From UBA7239 sp035430165 (GTDB taxonomy: Bacteria > Pseudomonadota > Gammaproteobacteria > Pseudomonadales > UBA7239): DNA of 60,867 nucleotides. A program made the translations under genes and the position numbers. The DNA lies in assembly GCA_035430165.1 (NCBI GenBank), contig DAOMGE010000014.1, positions 1 to 60,867 on the forward strand, given 5' to 3'. Positions 7,555 through 16,411 of this stretch are shown here, piece after piece; position 1 is the first letter of the stretch; every line of letters starts with the position of its first letter. The notes beneath the pieces are model-generated. The model was not told the origin of the DNA. It saw only the letters and a program-made list of their open reading frames with translations, and ran no database searches.

Positions 7555-8847
7555 GTGGAGAAGATGGCAGTGCAGAGATTGGATAATATAAAGTTGGCAA
7601 TTATCGGTTTGGGATATGTTGGTTTGCCGCTGGCGGTAGAGTTTGGAAAAAAACGCACTGTTGTGGGATTTGATATCAATCAATCGCGTATAAAAGCACT
7701 GCAATCAGGAGCCGACAGTACACTTGAAGTCAGCACTGAAGAATTACTCGAGGCCAGATACCTGTCTTTCACGCATGAATTGGAGAAGCTTGCGGAGTGT
7801 AACGTGTTTATTGTTACCGTGCCGACGCCGATTGATGAGCACAGGCGTCCTGATCTCACGCCGCTTATCAAGGCATCCGAAACTATCGGGAAAGTACTGA
7901 AAAAAAATGACATCGTGATTTACGAATCTACTGTGTATCCCGGTGCAACCGAAGAAGACTGTGTGCCAGTTCTCGAGCGTATTTCAGGCTTGAAATTTAA
8001 CGTGGATTTTTTTGCAGGCTATAGCCCGGAGCGTATTAATCCGGGTGATAAAGAGCATCGTGTTACTACCATCAAGAAAGTCACTTCTGGCTCCACACCA
8101 GAGGTGGCAGATGTCGTGGATGCCTTGTATAACAGCATTATTACTGTTGGAACGCATAAAGCCAGTAGTATCAAGGTGGCGGAGGCTGCAAAAGTTATCG
8201 AAAACACGCAGCGTGATCTCAACATCGCGTTGATCAATGAGCTTGCCATCATTTTTAACAAAATGGGTATAGATACGGAAGCTGTATTGCAGGCAGCAGG
8301 CACCAAATGGAATTTCTTGCCGTTTCGCCCGGGCCTTGTGGGTGGTCATTGCATTGGCGTAGATCCGTACTATCTGACACATAAGGCGGAAGCGATCGGT
8401 TATCACCCTGAAATTATTCTTGCGGGTCGTCGCTTGAACGACAGTATGGGCGCGTATGTTGTATCGCAAATGGTGAAAGCCATGATCAAGCGGCGCATCC
8501 ACGTTGAAGGTTCGCGAGTGCTGGTGTTGGGTCTCACATTCAAGGAAAACTGCCCGGATCTCCGTAACACCAAAGTGGTTGATATTGTGCGTGAGATGGC
8601 GGAATACAACATTACAGTCGACGTTTATGATCCGTGGATCAATATTGCCGAAGCCGAGCACGAATACGGTATAACTCCCATCACAGAGCTGGTTGCCGGG
8701 AATTATGATGGCATTGTACTTGCCGTTGCCCACAACGAATTTCGCAACATGGGTGCAGATAAGATTCGTGGCTTTGGCAAGCCTGAACATGTCCTGTACG
8801 ACCTGAAATATCTGTTGCCGCCAGAAGCCTCTGATCTGCGACTATAG
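7555..8847 (+). CDS. tviB: UDP-N-acetylglucosamine 6-dehydrogenase, TviB/WbpO type
   Basis: A 430-residue UDP-glucose/GDP-mannose dehydrogenase family enzyme that oxidises C6 of a UDP-HexNAc to the uronic acid with two NAD+. The N-terminal Rossmann motif GLGYVGLPLA is near residue 17, the conserved lysine lies in AEAAKVIENTQRD, and the nucleophile Cys266 sits in GGHCIGVDPY. The overall sequence is TviB-like (Vi antigen) rather than Ugd-like. Together with the next gene it should give UDP-GalNAcA. The listed start is GTG; an ATG at 7564 three codons later is equally possible because GGTGGAG lies just before it. Confidence 0.9.
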   Translation: MEKMAVQRLDNIKLAIIGLGYVGLPLAVEFGKKRTVVGFDINQSRIKALQSGADSTLEVSTEELLEARYLSFTHELEKLAECNVFIVTVPTPIDEHRRPDLTPLIKASETIGKVLKKNDIVIYESTVYPGATEEDCVPVLERISGLKFNVDFFAGYSPERINPGDKEHRVTTIKKVTSGSTPEVADVVDALYNSIITVGTHKASSIKVAEAAKVIENTQRDLNIALINELAIIFNKMGIDTEAVLQAAGTKWNFLPFRPGLVGGHCIGVDPYYLTHKAEAIGYHPEIILAGRRLNDSMGAYVVSQMVKAMIKRRIHVEGSRVLVLGLTFKENCPDLRNTKVVDIVREMAEYNITVDVYDPWINIAEAEHEYGITPITELVAGNYDGIVLAVAHNEFRNMGADKIRGFGKPEHVLYDLKYLLPPEASDLRL

Positions 8848-8879
8848 TTTTTGCCTCTCTATAAATGGGACGACTTGTT

Positions 8880-9905
8880 ATGACGCGTTATGAACAGCTG
8901 CTCGTTGATCTGCCTCGTGCACCGAAGGTCTGGCTGGTTACAGGTGTTGCCGGATTTATCGGCTCCAACTTGCTGGAAACCCTGCTGAAGCTGGATCAGC
9001 GAGTGGTGGGGCTCGATAATTTCGCTACCGGCCATCAACACAATCTGGATGAGGTAAAAACACTGGTCAGCACAGAGCAGTGGGAGCGATTTCATTTTAT
9101 AAAAGGAGATATCCGTAATCTGGAAGATTGTCAGTCTGCATGTGCAGGTGTCGACTACGTTTTGCATCAGGCAGCACTTGGTTCGGTGCCGCGTTCACTA
9201 GAAGATCCCATCACTACCAATAGCGCCAATATTGATGGGTTTGTGAATATGCTGGTAGCGGCACGCGATGCCAAGGTTAAAAGTTTTACCTATGCCGCTT
9301 CCAGTTCAACCTACGGCGATCACCCCGGGTTACCCAAGGTAGAGGAGCTGATTGGCAAGCCATTGTCACCTTATGCGGTAACAAAATACGTCAACGAACT
9401 CTATGCAGATGTATTCGCACGTTGCTACGGTTTCAACACCATCGGCTTGCGTTACTTCAACGTCTTCGGCAAACGCCAGGATCCGGAAGGTGCGTATGCG
9501 GCGGTAATACCCAAATGGACCGCAGCAATGATCAAGGGTGATGATGTATTTATCAACGGCGATGGCGAAACCAGCCGCGACTTCTGTTTTATAGAAAATA
9601 CCGTACAAGCCAATTTGTTAGCTGCAACGGTATCAGACCCTGCTTCAATCAATCAGGTCTATAACGTTGCTGTGGGTGGCCGCACCACATTGAATGACCT
9701 GTTTAATGGCCTGAAAGACACACTGTCGCAGAATGGCGTGGATTATTCGAAAGATGCTGTGTATCGAGATTTCCGGGCGGGTGATGTGCGGCATTCGCAG
9801 GCGGATGTCAGCAAGATCCAGAAATTGCTCGGCTATCAGCCTGCACATGCCCTGCAAAAAGGACTTGAGATAGCAATGCCTTGGTATGTAGATTCTTTGG
9901 GTTAA
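8880..9905 (+). CDS. tviC: UDP-N-acetylglucosamine/glucosaminuronate C4-epimerase, TviC/WbpP type
   Basis: A 341-residue extended SDR. The NAD site TGVAGFIGSNLLE lies near residue 22, the catalytic triad is represented by SSSTYGD and SPYAVTKYVNE (Tyr-x3-Lys). The sequence type is that of TviC/WbpP, which interconvert UDP-GlcNAc(A) and UDP-GalNAc(A). It follows tviB directly, as in the Vi antigen and Pseudomonas O6 loci. The ATG at 8880 is preferred over the one at 8865, because family members begin with about 20 residues before the Rossmann strand. Confidence 0.9.
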   Translation: MTRYEQLLVDLPRAPKVWLVTGVAGFIGSNLLETLLKLDQRVVGLDNFATGHQHNLDEVKTLVSTEQWERFHFIKGDIRNLEDCQSACAGVDYVLHQAALGSVPRSLEDPITTNSANIDGFVNMLVAARDAKVKSFTYAASSSTYGDHPGLPKVEELIGKPLSPYAVTKYVNELYADVFARCYGFNTIGLRYFNVFGKRQDPEGAYAAVIPKWTAAMIKGDDVFINGDGETSRDFCFIENTVQANLLAATVSDPASINQVYNVAVGGRTTLNDLFNGLKDTLSQNGVDYSKDAVYRDFRAGDVRHSQADVSKIQKLLGYQPAHALQKGLEIAMPWYVDSLG

Positions 9906-9956
9906 GAAAAATAGCCAGCTCAATATATACGTGCTATTGAGAATCAAGGACAAGCG

Positions 9957-11066
9957 ATGAATGATAACCAGATTTTTGTCACCCAGCCTTATATGCCTCC
10001 GTTGGAGGAGTTTGTTCCTTACTTGGAAAAAATATGGGATAACAAAATACTCACAAACGGCGGCCCATTGCATCAGGAATTAGAGCGGGAGTTGTGCGAT
10101 TATCTTGGAGTTGAGCACATCGCATTATTCAATAATGGCACTATTGCATTGTTGACTGCCTTGCAATCGCTGCGTGTGACAGGCGAGGTGATTACTACAC
10201 CTTATTCTTTTGTTGCTACCGCTCATTCATTGTTGTGGAATGGTATCAAACCAGTTTTTGTTGATATCGATCCCGTTACGATGAACCTTGATCCGGCGAA
10301 GATTGAGGCTGCTATCACTCCGCATACCACGGCTATCTTGCCTGTGCATTGCTATGGCCACCCGTGCGATACGACAGCGATCCAGAAAATTGCCGACACA
10401 TATAATCTTCGTGTTATTTACGACGCGGCTCACGCTTTTGGTGTGAAAGATGCCGGGGGCAGTATTTTACGTCATGGAGATTTGTCAGTGCTGAGTTTTC
10501 ATGCTACCAAGGTTTTCAACACTTTTGAAGGTGGCGCTATCGTTTGTGCCGATGCAAAAACAAAACTCCGTATTGATCAGTTGAAAAACTTCGGTTTTGT
10601 CGATGAAGTCACCGTCGTAGCCCCCGGTATTAATGGCAAGATGAGTGAAATCAATGCTGCTTTTGGTTTGTTGCAGTTAAAGTACATTGATCAGGCTATG
10701 ACAAGAAGGCGGGAAATCAACGATCTCTATCATGGTTATCTGAGTGGCATTAAAGGTATTCGCATTGTTGAAGAAGTTGGGCAGACGGTCGCCAATTATT
10801 CTTATTTTCCGATACTGGTTGAGGCGAATTACTCGCTCAGTCGTGATGAGCTCTATCAAAAGTTGAAAGATAACAATGTTCACGGGCGTCGTTATTTCTA
10901 TCCGCTAATCAGCGAGTTCCCCATGTACCGTGGTATGAATAGCGCGCACAGGGACAATTTGCCAGCGGCCAATGCTATATCTGCAAAAGTGTTGTGTTTG
11001 CCGATCTACCCTGCGCTCACTAATGCTGAGGTGCTCCATATCAGCAACATAATCAGAGGGGGTTGA
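9957..11066 (+). CDS. DegT/DnrJ/EryC1/StrS sugar aminotransferase (VioA-like)
   Basis: A 369-residue PLP-dependent sugar aminotransferase. The PLP lysine is in SFHATKVFNT (about residue 184), the family pattern for enzymes that aminate 4-keto-6-deoxy sugars such as VioA or FdtB. Residues VIYDAAHAFG carry the aspartate that contacts the pyridine nitrogen. It should make a 4-amino-4,6-dideoxyhexose nucleotide, and the adjoining hexapeptide acyltransferase would N-acylate it. No RmlA/RmlB for a dTDP-keto sugar lies in the window, so the donor may come from elsewhere or be the UDP-keto sugar made by the dehydratase at 23627. Confidence 0.88.
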   Translation: MNDNQIFVTQPYMPPLEEFVPYLEKIWDNKILTNGGPLHQELERELCDYLGVEHIALFNNGTIALLTALQSLRVTGEVITTPYSFVATAHSLLWNGIKPVFVDIDPVTMNLDPAKIEAAITPHTTAILPVHCYGHPCDTTAIQKIADTYNLRVIYDAAHAFGVKDAGGSILRHGDLSVLSFHATKVFNTFEGGAIVCADAKTKLRIDQLKNFGFVDEVTVVAPGINGKMSEINAAFGLLQLKYIDQAMTRRREINDLYHGYLSGIKGIRIVEEVGQTVANYSYFPILVEANYSLSRDELYQKLKDNNVHGRRYFYPLISEFPMYRGMNSAHRDNLPAANAISAKVLCLPIYPALTNAEVLHISNIIRGG

Positions 11067-11067
11067 A

Positions 11068-11646
11068 ATGGGTATTCTCACTCGTGAACAGATTGATGGC
11101 ATGGGTTTTTTCAGTGTGGGGGAGAATGTACGTCTATCTGATAGGGCGTCTTATTATAACTGCGCAAATATAAGCATTGGAAATAATTCCCGTATTGATG
11201 ACTTTTGCGTAATTGCAGCTGGTGAAGGCGGGATCCAAATAGGTTGTTTTGTTCATATTGCCGTATTTTGTTCGTTAATTGGTCGTGGAAAAATTGTTCT
11301 TGATGATTTTTCCGGGTTGTCCGCTAGGGTTTCAGTTTACTCAAGTTCAGACGATTACACTGGATTAGCTATGACAAATCCAACTATCCCGGAGCAATTT
11401 ACAAATGTTAAACATGCAAATGTTAGTATTGAACGTCATGTAATTGTCGGTGCTGGCAGTGTCTTGCTGCCAGGGATAAATATTGCGCAAGGTACTGCGA
11501 TTGGTGCGTTGAGTTTGGTAACAAAAAGTTGCGAGGAATTCAGTGTGTACACGGGTAATCCCGCAAAGCGGATTACCAGACGTAAGCGAGGCATGCTTGA
11601 GCTAGAGAAAAAATTTCTTGCAAGTCAAACATTCGATTCACACTGA
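11068..11646 (+). CDS. left-handed beta-helix acyltransferase (hexapeptide repeat)
   Basis: A 192-residue protein with recurrent hexapeptide strands (ISIGNNSRIDDFCVIAAG, then VIVGAGSVLLPGINIAQG), characteristic of LbH acetyltransferases. The end (GNPAKRITRRK) is the usual C-terminal cap. It begins one base after the aminotransferase stop, so the two are coupled, and N-acetylation of the amino sugar product (as with VioB) is the simplest role. O-acetylation of the polymer, as by WbbJ-like enzymes, cannot be excluded. The gene is AT-richer than its upstream neighbours. Confidence 0.82.
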   Translation: MGILTREQIDGMGFFSVGENVRLSDRASYYNCANISIGNNSRIDDFCVIAAGEGGIQIGCFVHIAVFCSLIGRGKIVLDDFSGLSARVSVYSSSDDYTGLAMTNPTIPEQFTNVKHANVSIERHVIVGAGSVLLPGINIAQGTAIGALSLVTKSCEEFSVYTGNPAKRITRRKRGMLELEKKFLASQTFDSH

Positions 11647-13151
11647 TGAGTCTCAAGAAAAATATTACAGCCAATTATTTTGGCCAGATCTATGCCACGT
11701 TGATTGGCATCGTCATGGTGCCTTTGTATATCAAGTACATGGGGGCAGAGGCGTATGGCTTGGTTGGTTTTTTTGGGATGCTTCAAGCATGGTTTAACCT
11801 GCTGGATATAGGACTCACTCCAACCATGGCGCGTGAATCAGCCCGTTTCCATGGTGGTGCGATCAGTGCGTTGGATTATCGCCGCATCGCTCGTGCATTA
11901 GAGGGTGTTTTTGTTTTGGTGGCGTTATTAGGTGGTTTGCTGCTATTTGTGCTATCAGGCCAAGTGGCTGCGCGCTGGCTCAATGCTAATCAATTGCCCC
12001 TGCGTGAAATCACCAGCTCACTACAACTCATGGCTGTGATTGCGGCGCTAAGGTGGATGGGCGGCCTCTATCGTGGTGTTATTACTGGCGCTGAAAAGCT
12101 CGTCTGGCTCAGTGGGTTCAATAGTCTAATCGCTACCTTGCGTTTTGTGCTGATTGTTCCGGTGTTGATATTTGTAAGCGCGTCGCCCCTGGCATTTTTT
12201 GGCTTTCAGCTTGCCGTAGCTGTGATAGAAAGTGTCGGACTTGTGTGGATGAGCTATCGCTTATTGCCAGCCATTCCTCCGGGGCAGCGCATAGAGTGGG
12301 AGTGGGCTCCACTCAGGCCTGTGTTGAAGTTCTCGCTATCTATTGCTTTTACTTCTTCGGCCTGGGTGCTGGTGACACAAACCGATAAGTTGGTGTTATC
12401 GAAAATTCTGCCGCTGGCCGACTATGGTTATTTTACTGTCGCGGTGCTTGTGGCGAATGGAGTCATGGTGCTTGGGGGCCCAATAACTAGTGCACTAATA
12501 CCGCGTATGGCTAGACTGGAGGCTGAAGCAGCCTCGGAACAATTGATAGCGCTATACAGAAAGGGAACACAATTAGTAACAATGGTTTGCGGTAGTGTGG
12601 GTTTGTTTATTTGTGTGTTTGCTAAGCCCATTCTCTGGACTTGGACGGGCGATAATCATTTGACGGAATTTGTTGCCCCGATTCTCTCGCTTTACGCTCT
12701 TGGGAACACGGTGTTATCTTTTTCAGCCTTTCCAGGATACTTGCAGTATGCCAAAGGGAACTTGCGGCTTCATGTGCTGGGCAACTTGCTGTACTTCATT
12801 TTTTTGCTGCCCTCAATGGTCTGGGCTGCATTAACATTTGGTGTAATGGGAGTTGGCACTGTTTGGTTGATAATTAATTCCGCATATTTCTTATGCTGGA
12901 CGCCTTTGGTTCACGCGAAATTTCTTCCGGGGCTTCATTTTTCATGGCTATGCCGAGATGTATTTCGAATCTTGCTGCCATCTGCGTTTTCTTGCTTTTT
13001 GGTTCTTTTTAGTATGAATTTTTCGGTTAACCGGATTGTTTCATTCTTTCAACTAGTTGGCTCATTTGCATGTGTGGTTATCGCTTCTGCTATATTTAGC
13101 TCGGATGCGCGAAAATTTATCGCAAACAAATTGCTGAATAGGGCCCAATGA
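11646..13151 (+). CDS. wzx: Wzx-type oligosaccharide flippase
   Basis: A 501-residue integral membrane protein with about 12-14 hydrophobic helices and the MATE/MOP-like N-terminus (KNITANYFGQIYATLIGIVMV). It should flip undecaprenyl-diphosphate-linked repeat units to the periplasm for the polymerase at 15170. It overlaps the preceding stop by one base and the following gene by four bases. The gene symbol denotes the role; sequence alone does not define the substrate. Confidence 0.85.
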   Translation: MSLKKNITANYFGQIYATLIGIVMVPLYIKYMGAEAYGLVGFFGMLQAWFNLLDIGLTPTMARESARFHGGAISALDYRRIARALEGVFVLVALLGGLLLFVLSGQVAARWLNANQLPLREITSSLQLMAVIAALRWMGGLYRGVITGAEKLVWLSGFNSLIATLRFVLIVPVLIFVSASPLAFFGFQLAVAVIESVGLVWMSYRLLPAIPPGQRIEWEWAPLRPVLKFSLSIAFTSSAWVLVTQTDKLVLSKILPLADYGYFTVAVLVANGVMVLGGPITSALIPRMARLEAEAASEQLIALYRKGTQLVTMVCGSVGLFICVFAKPILWTWTGDNHLTEFVAPILSLYALGNTVLSFSAFPGYLQYAKGNLRLHVLGNLLYFIFLLPSMVWAALTFGVMGVGTVWLIINSAYFLCWTPLVHAKFLPGLHFSWLCRDVFRILLPSAFSCFLVLFSMNFSVNRIVSFFQLVGSFACVVIASAIFSSDARKFIANKLLNRAQ

Positions 13152-14065
13152 TGAGATTTACGATAATTACATCTGCGTATTGTGGTTCAGGCTTTCTTAT
13201 GCGCGCATTCAATAGTCTTCTTGATCAGAAAGGAGATCATGAATTCGAGTGGATTATTGTGGATGATTATTCAGATGATGAAGGAAAAACAAAAGCTGTC
13301 ATAGAAGAAATAAAACTTGTTGCGCCATTTTCCGTAACAGCTATTTATCTGGATCAGAATTACTACGGGTCACGTTCAACGTTCATTGCCTCATCTGTTG
13401 CTAAGGGTGAGTATGGAATAATTCTGGATCAAGATGATATGCTGAAGCCAAACGCTCTTTCTATATTTTCTAGGTATATTGAATCCTATGGGAGCCGGGT
13501 TGAATTTGCCGGAGTATGCGCGCGATGTGAAGACTTGGCGGGGGAGTTTATTGGTACAAGGCTAAAAGAGAAGGAATATTATTCAAATGAGTTGATTGTC
13601 AGACACCATGATAAGGTCAAAGGCGAGATGTTTCAGTGCACAAGAATTGCCTTGCTGTCACAATATTTTAAGGATATGCGCCCTGGATATACCAATGGAT
13701 GGGCTTGGAACAAAATATCACAGAGCTATAAATACCTATACGTGGATGAGGTCGTTAGAGTCTATGACACTAAAAATCAGGACTCTTATACAAATGCTCT
13801 GAGAAGAACAAGAAAGCTGCGGCATATCGATGCTCGTTATGAGCAGTTAATTGTCAATGTTTCTGATAATATTTTCTATTTGAAAATGAATAGAGTAGAG
13901 TTAATCGAAAGCATTGGGTCTATTATTAGGTTTGGTCTTCATTTAGGGGTTCCTTTATTTAGAACAGCAAAAAGGTTGCCTCCGTGTGTATTTTTTTATG
14001 TTGCAATTCTTTATCCCATTTCTTTTTTGAAATTTGTTAATGACATACGAACCAAAAGAGTGTGA
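13148..14065 (+). CDS. GT2 family glycosyltransferase
   Basis: A 305-residue GT-A type transferase. The nucleotide-binding region IIVDDYSDDEG lies near residue 38 and the metal-binding DxD-type motif is in IILDQDDML (about residue 95). The C-terminal third is hydrophobic (FFYVAILYPISFLKF), suggesting peripheral membrane contact. It adds one sugar to the lipid-linked repeat unit; donor and acceptor are unknown. The gene is notably AT-rich: bases 13861-13920 contain only 17 G+C in 60. Four-base overlaps on both sides show tight coupling. Confidence 0.85.
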   Translation: MMRFTIITSAYCGSGFLMRAFNSLLDQKGDHEFEWIIVDDYSDDEGKTKAVIEEIKLVAPFSVTAIYLDQNYYGSRSTFIASSVAKGEYGIILDQDDMLKPNALSIFSRYIESYGSRVEFAGVCARCEDLAGEFIGTRLKEKEYYSNELIVRHHDKVKGEMFQCTRIALLSQYFKDMRPGYTNGWAWNKISQSYKYLYVDEVVRVYDTKNQDSYTNALRRTRKLRHIDARYEQLIVNVSDNIFYLKMNRVELIESIGSIIRFGLHLGVPLFRTAKRLPPCVFFYVAILYPISFLKFVNDIRTKRV

Positions 14066-15177
14066 TTTTAGTGCGTATTTTAATATTTATTTATTCCATG
14101 GGTTCGGGGGGTGCTGAGCGAGTTACATCTCATCTTGCCAATGCGTGGGCAGAAATGGGGCGTGATGTCACAGTGGTGACGCTGACGAGCCTGAAAGGTG
14201 ATATGTATGTATTGCATCCGAATGTGAAGCGAATTGGGTTAGATCTTGCGTTAGAGTCTACAGGTGTAGTTAGTGCATTGAGTGGGAATGTTCGCAGGAT
14301 ATTTGCTCTGCGTACGGTGTTGAGGCAGCTGAATCCTGATGTGGTCATAGGCATGATGACGACGGCTTCCGTGTTGGCGGTACTGGCTGCATTCGGTTTG
14401 AAATGCCGAGTGATTATTTCAGAGCGTACTTACCCTCTTTTATCGCCACTGGATCGGTTTTGGTCTGTTTTGCGCAGGGTGGTTTATCCGTGGGCTGATT
14501 ATGTTGTTGCACAATCCAATGAATCTGAACAATGGTTTCGTGAGCATTCTGGCTGCCGTCGTATTGCTGTTATCCCCAACCCTGTTGTCTGGCCATTATC
14601 CACAGGCGCGCCAGTTGTCCTGCCTGATTCTGTATTAAATTCCAATTCCTACCTGCTGCTTGCGGTAGGAAGATTAGGCGAGGAAAAGGGTTTCGATGTG
14701 CTCGTCGACGCTTTTGCTGGTATTGCAGCACGTTGTCCGCTATGGAATCTGGTTATTTTGGGTGAAGGCCAGCAGCGTGATAAGTTAATGGAGCAAATAA
14801 AAAAGTCTGGCTATGAATCTCGTGTTCATCTGCCTGGGCGTGCCGGTAACATGGCTGATTGGTATGGGCGTGCTGACTTGTATGTGATGACTTCACGATT
14901 TGAGGGCTTTCCAAATACGTTACTTGAAGCCATGGCGGCAGGCTGTGCTGCTGTCAGTTTTGATTGCGATACAGGTCCTCGAGACATTATCAAGCAGGAT
15001 ATTAACGGCCTGTTGGTTAGGCCGGTAGGAGATGTTGACTTGATGGCCGAAGCATTGTTGTCGCTGATGACGAGTGATAGTGAACGTGAACGAATGGGGC
15101 AGAACGCATTGCTTGTGAGAGATCAATTCTCAATGAGGCGAATACTTTCTTTGTGGGACAAGGTTATTAATGCCTAG
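14062..15177 (+). CDS. GT4 family glycosyltransferase (PglH-like)
   Basis: A 371-residue GT-B enzyme. The N-terminal motif SGGAERVTSHLANAW is that of the GalNAc-transferase PglH/PglJ group, and the donor-binding EX7E motif appears as FEGFPNTLLEAM near residue 278. It probably transfers a HexNAc or HexNAc-uronate from a UDP-sugar to the lipid-linked chain. The start is GTG at 14062 inside the end of the previous gene; another GTG follows at 14071. It resembles the gene at 16412 closely in both end motifs, so the two are likely paralogs. Confidence 0.87.
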   Translation: MILVRILIFIYSMGSGGAERVTSHLANAWAEMGRDVTVVTLTSLKGDMYVLHPNVKRIGLDLALESTGVVSALSGNVRRIFALRTVLRQLNPDVVIGMMTTASVLAVLAAFGLKCRVIISERTYPLLSPLDRFWSVLRRVVYPWADYVVAQSNESEQWFREHSGCRRIAVIPNPVVWPLSTGAPVVLPDSVLNSNSYLLLAVGRLGEEKGFDVLVDAFAGIAARCPLWNLVILGEGQQRDKLMEQIKKSGYESRVHLPGRAGNMADWYGRADLYVMTSRFEGFPNTLLEAMAAGCAAVSFDCDTGPRDIIKQDINGLLVRPVGDVDLMAEALLSLMTSDSERERMGQNALLVRDQFSMRRILSLWDKVINA

Positions 15178-16396
15178 CATAGCAAACACACCGCGATCTT
15201 CAGCAGCTATTTCTATACAGTCCATTCAGGCTGCATGGGCATGGGTTTTCCTGTCTTTTTTTTTACTGGGCTTAGATCAGTTTTTATATTTTACAGGGCA
15301 TGGTTTTGTCCCTAAATATTATTATTTTGCATGGTTGGGTAGCGGTTTTTTGTTTTTACCTGGTACTAATTGGAGGGTTTTTTTTCGTAATCGCATGGTG
15401 CTTTGGTGTCTTGTATATCTGGTGATGGCGTTAGTCTGGACTCCTTTAGCGGATAGTCAGCATTGGGCGGTACAGGAGCTTTCTTATGTGATAACTACCC
15501 TTATTTTTGTATTGGTTTCTTGTGCTGCATTGCCACGTATCCTTCCTGAAACGTTGCGTAAAATATTATGGGTGACTGTTCTGGTGGCTGTGGTGAGTAT
15601 TATTTATGACGTGCTCTATCCTGGAACAATGCTCGCAACCACGATAACAGAAACATCTACAGGTAATATTTTTGGCCGAGCTGCTGGTTTTTATATGAAT
15701 CCCAATAATGCCGGTTTTTCAGTCCTATTGATCGCTATCTGTCTCGTTTTTCTGTGTTCTCCTGTTGGTTCATCATGGGCTATGGGTATTGCTTTTATTG
15801 GCGTTGTGCTGACATTTTCTCGTGGTGCTATTTCAGCTTGGATCATCGCTATGTTTTTTTTCACATTAACCGGAAGAGTGCCGCGTTATTTGAGTGGGGT
15901 TGTGATTGTTGCGGTAGCAGCTTTTCTTGTTTATGGATCCAACATAATAATGTTTCTAGATAATAAGCTTGAGGGTAATTGGTCTAATTCTCTGGGGCGA
16001 ATTGAGTTTTTTATCAGTGGAAAAGCGACGGATGATTCTAGCGCGAGTCGTGTTGATGTTGCATTGTCTGCGCTGGACGAGTTTTTTCAGTCGCCTGTTC
16101 TTGGAAGGGGTCTTGGATATTCCCAGGCTTGGTCATCGAGTGGCTATGGCATTAATACCCATAATATTTATCTGAAGCATGCGCTTGATTTTGGCTTGGT
16201 GGGTTTTTTGGTTTATCCGTTATTTCTGGTTGCGGCGTTGTATACTCGCAATGGTTTTCATAACAAGGATGCATTATCTGTTTTTATTATCTTATTTTTA
16301 CTTGGGTTTAACAGCCATAACATGATGGAATCTGCTATTTTCATTATCACACTATGTATCTTAAATAACACAGATTTTACAAAACGATATGCTTAA
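15170..16396 (+). CDS. wzy: Wzy/WaaL-type O-antigen polymerase or ligase
   Basis: A 408-residue protein with about ten membrane helices. It shows the Wzy_C/WaaL signatures: TFSRGAISAWI in a central helix and, after a large periplasmic loop, HNIYLKHALDFGLVGF. Within this locus it is best read as the polymerase that joins repeat units in the periplasm. It begins eight bases before the preceding stop codon. The family cannot be separated from ligases by sequence alone, but no other polymerase is present in the locus. Confidence 0.82.
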   Translation: MPSIANTPRSSAAISIQSIQAAWAWVFLSFFLLGLDQFLYFTGHGFVPKYYYFAWLGSGFLFLPGTNWRVFFRNRMVLWCLVYLVMALVWTPLADSQHWAVQELSYVITTLIFVLVSCAALPRILPETLRKILWVTVLVAVVSIIYDVLYPGTMLATTITETSTGNIFGRAAGFYMNPNNAGFSVLLIAICLVFLCSPVGSSWAMGIAFIGVVLTFSRGAISAWIIAMFFFTLTGRVPRYLSGVVIVAVAAFLVYGSNIIMFLDNKLEGNWSNSLGRIEFFISGKATDDSSASRVDVALSALDEFFQSPVLGRGLGYSQAWSSSGYGINTHNIYLKHALDFGLVGFLVYPLFLVAALYTRNGFHNKDALSVFIILFLLGFNSHNMMESAIFIITLCILNNTDFTKRYA

Positions 16397-16411
16397 GTTG
16401 TGTCTAATTGA

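Noticed and set aside
7632..7642. GGCGGTAGAGT, which matches the ops (RfaH) core
   Set aside because: It lies inside the tviB coding region, codes for conserved residues, and is not in a leader. A chance match is more likely.
7984..8790. 268-codon open frame on the minus strand
   Set aside because: Lies fully antisense to tviB, whose motifs are intact; a shadow of its codon pattern.
9919..9941. Inverted repeat CTCAATA/TATTGAG between tviC and the aminotransferase gene
   Set aside because: AT-rich weak stem without a T run; not a terminator, and no other role is supported.
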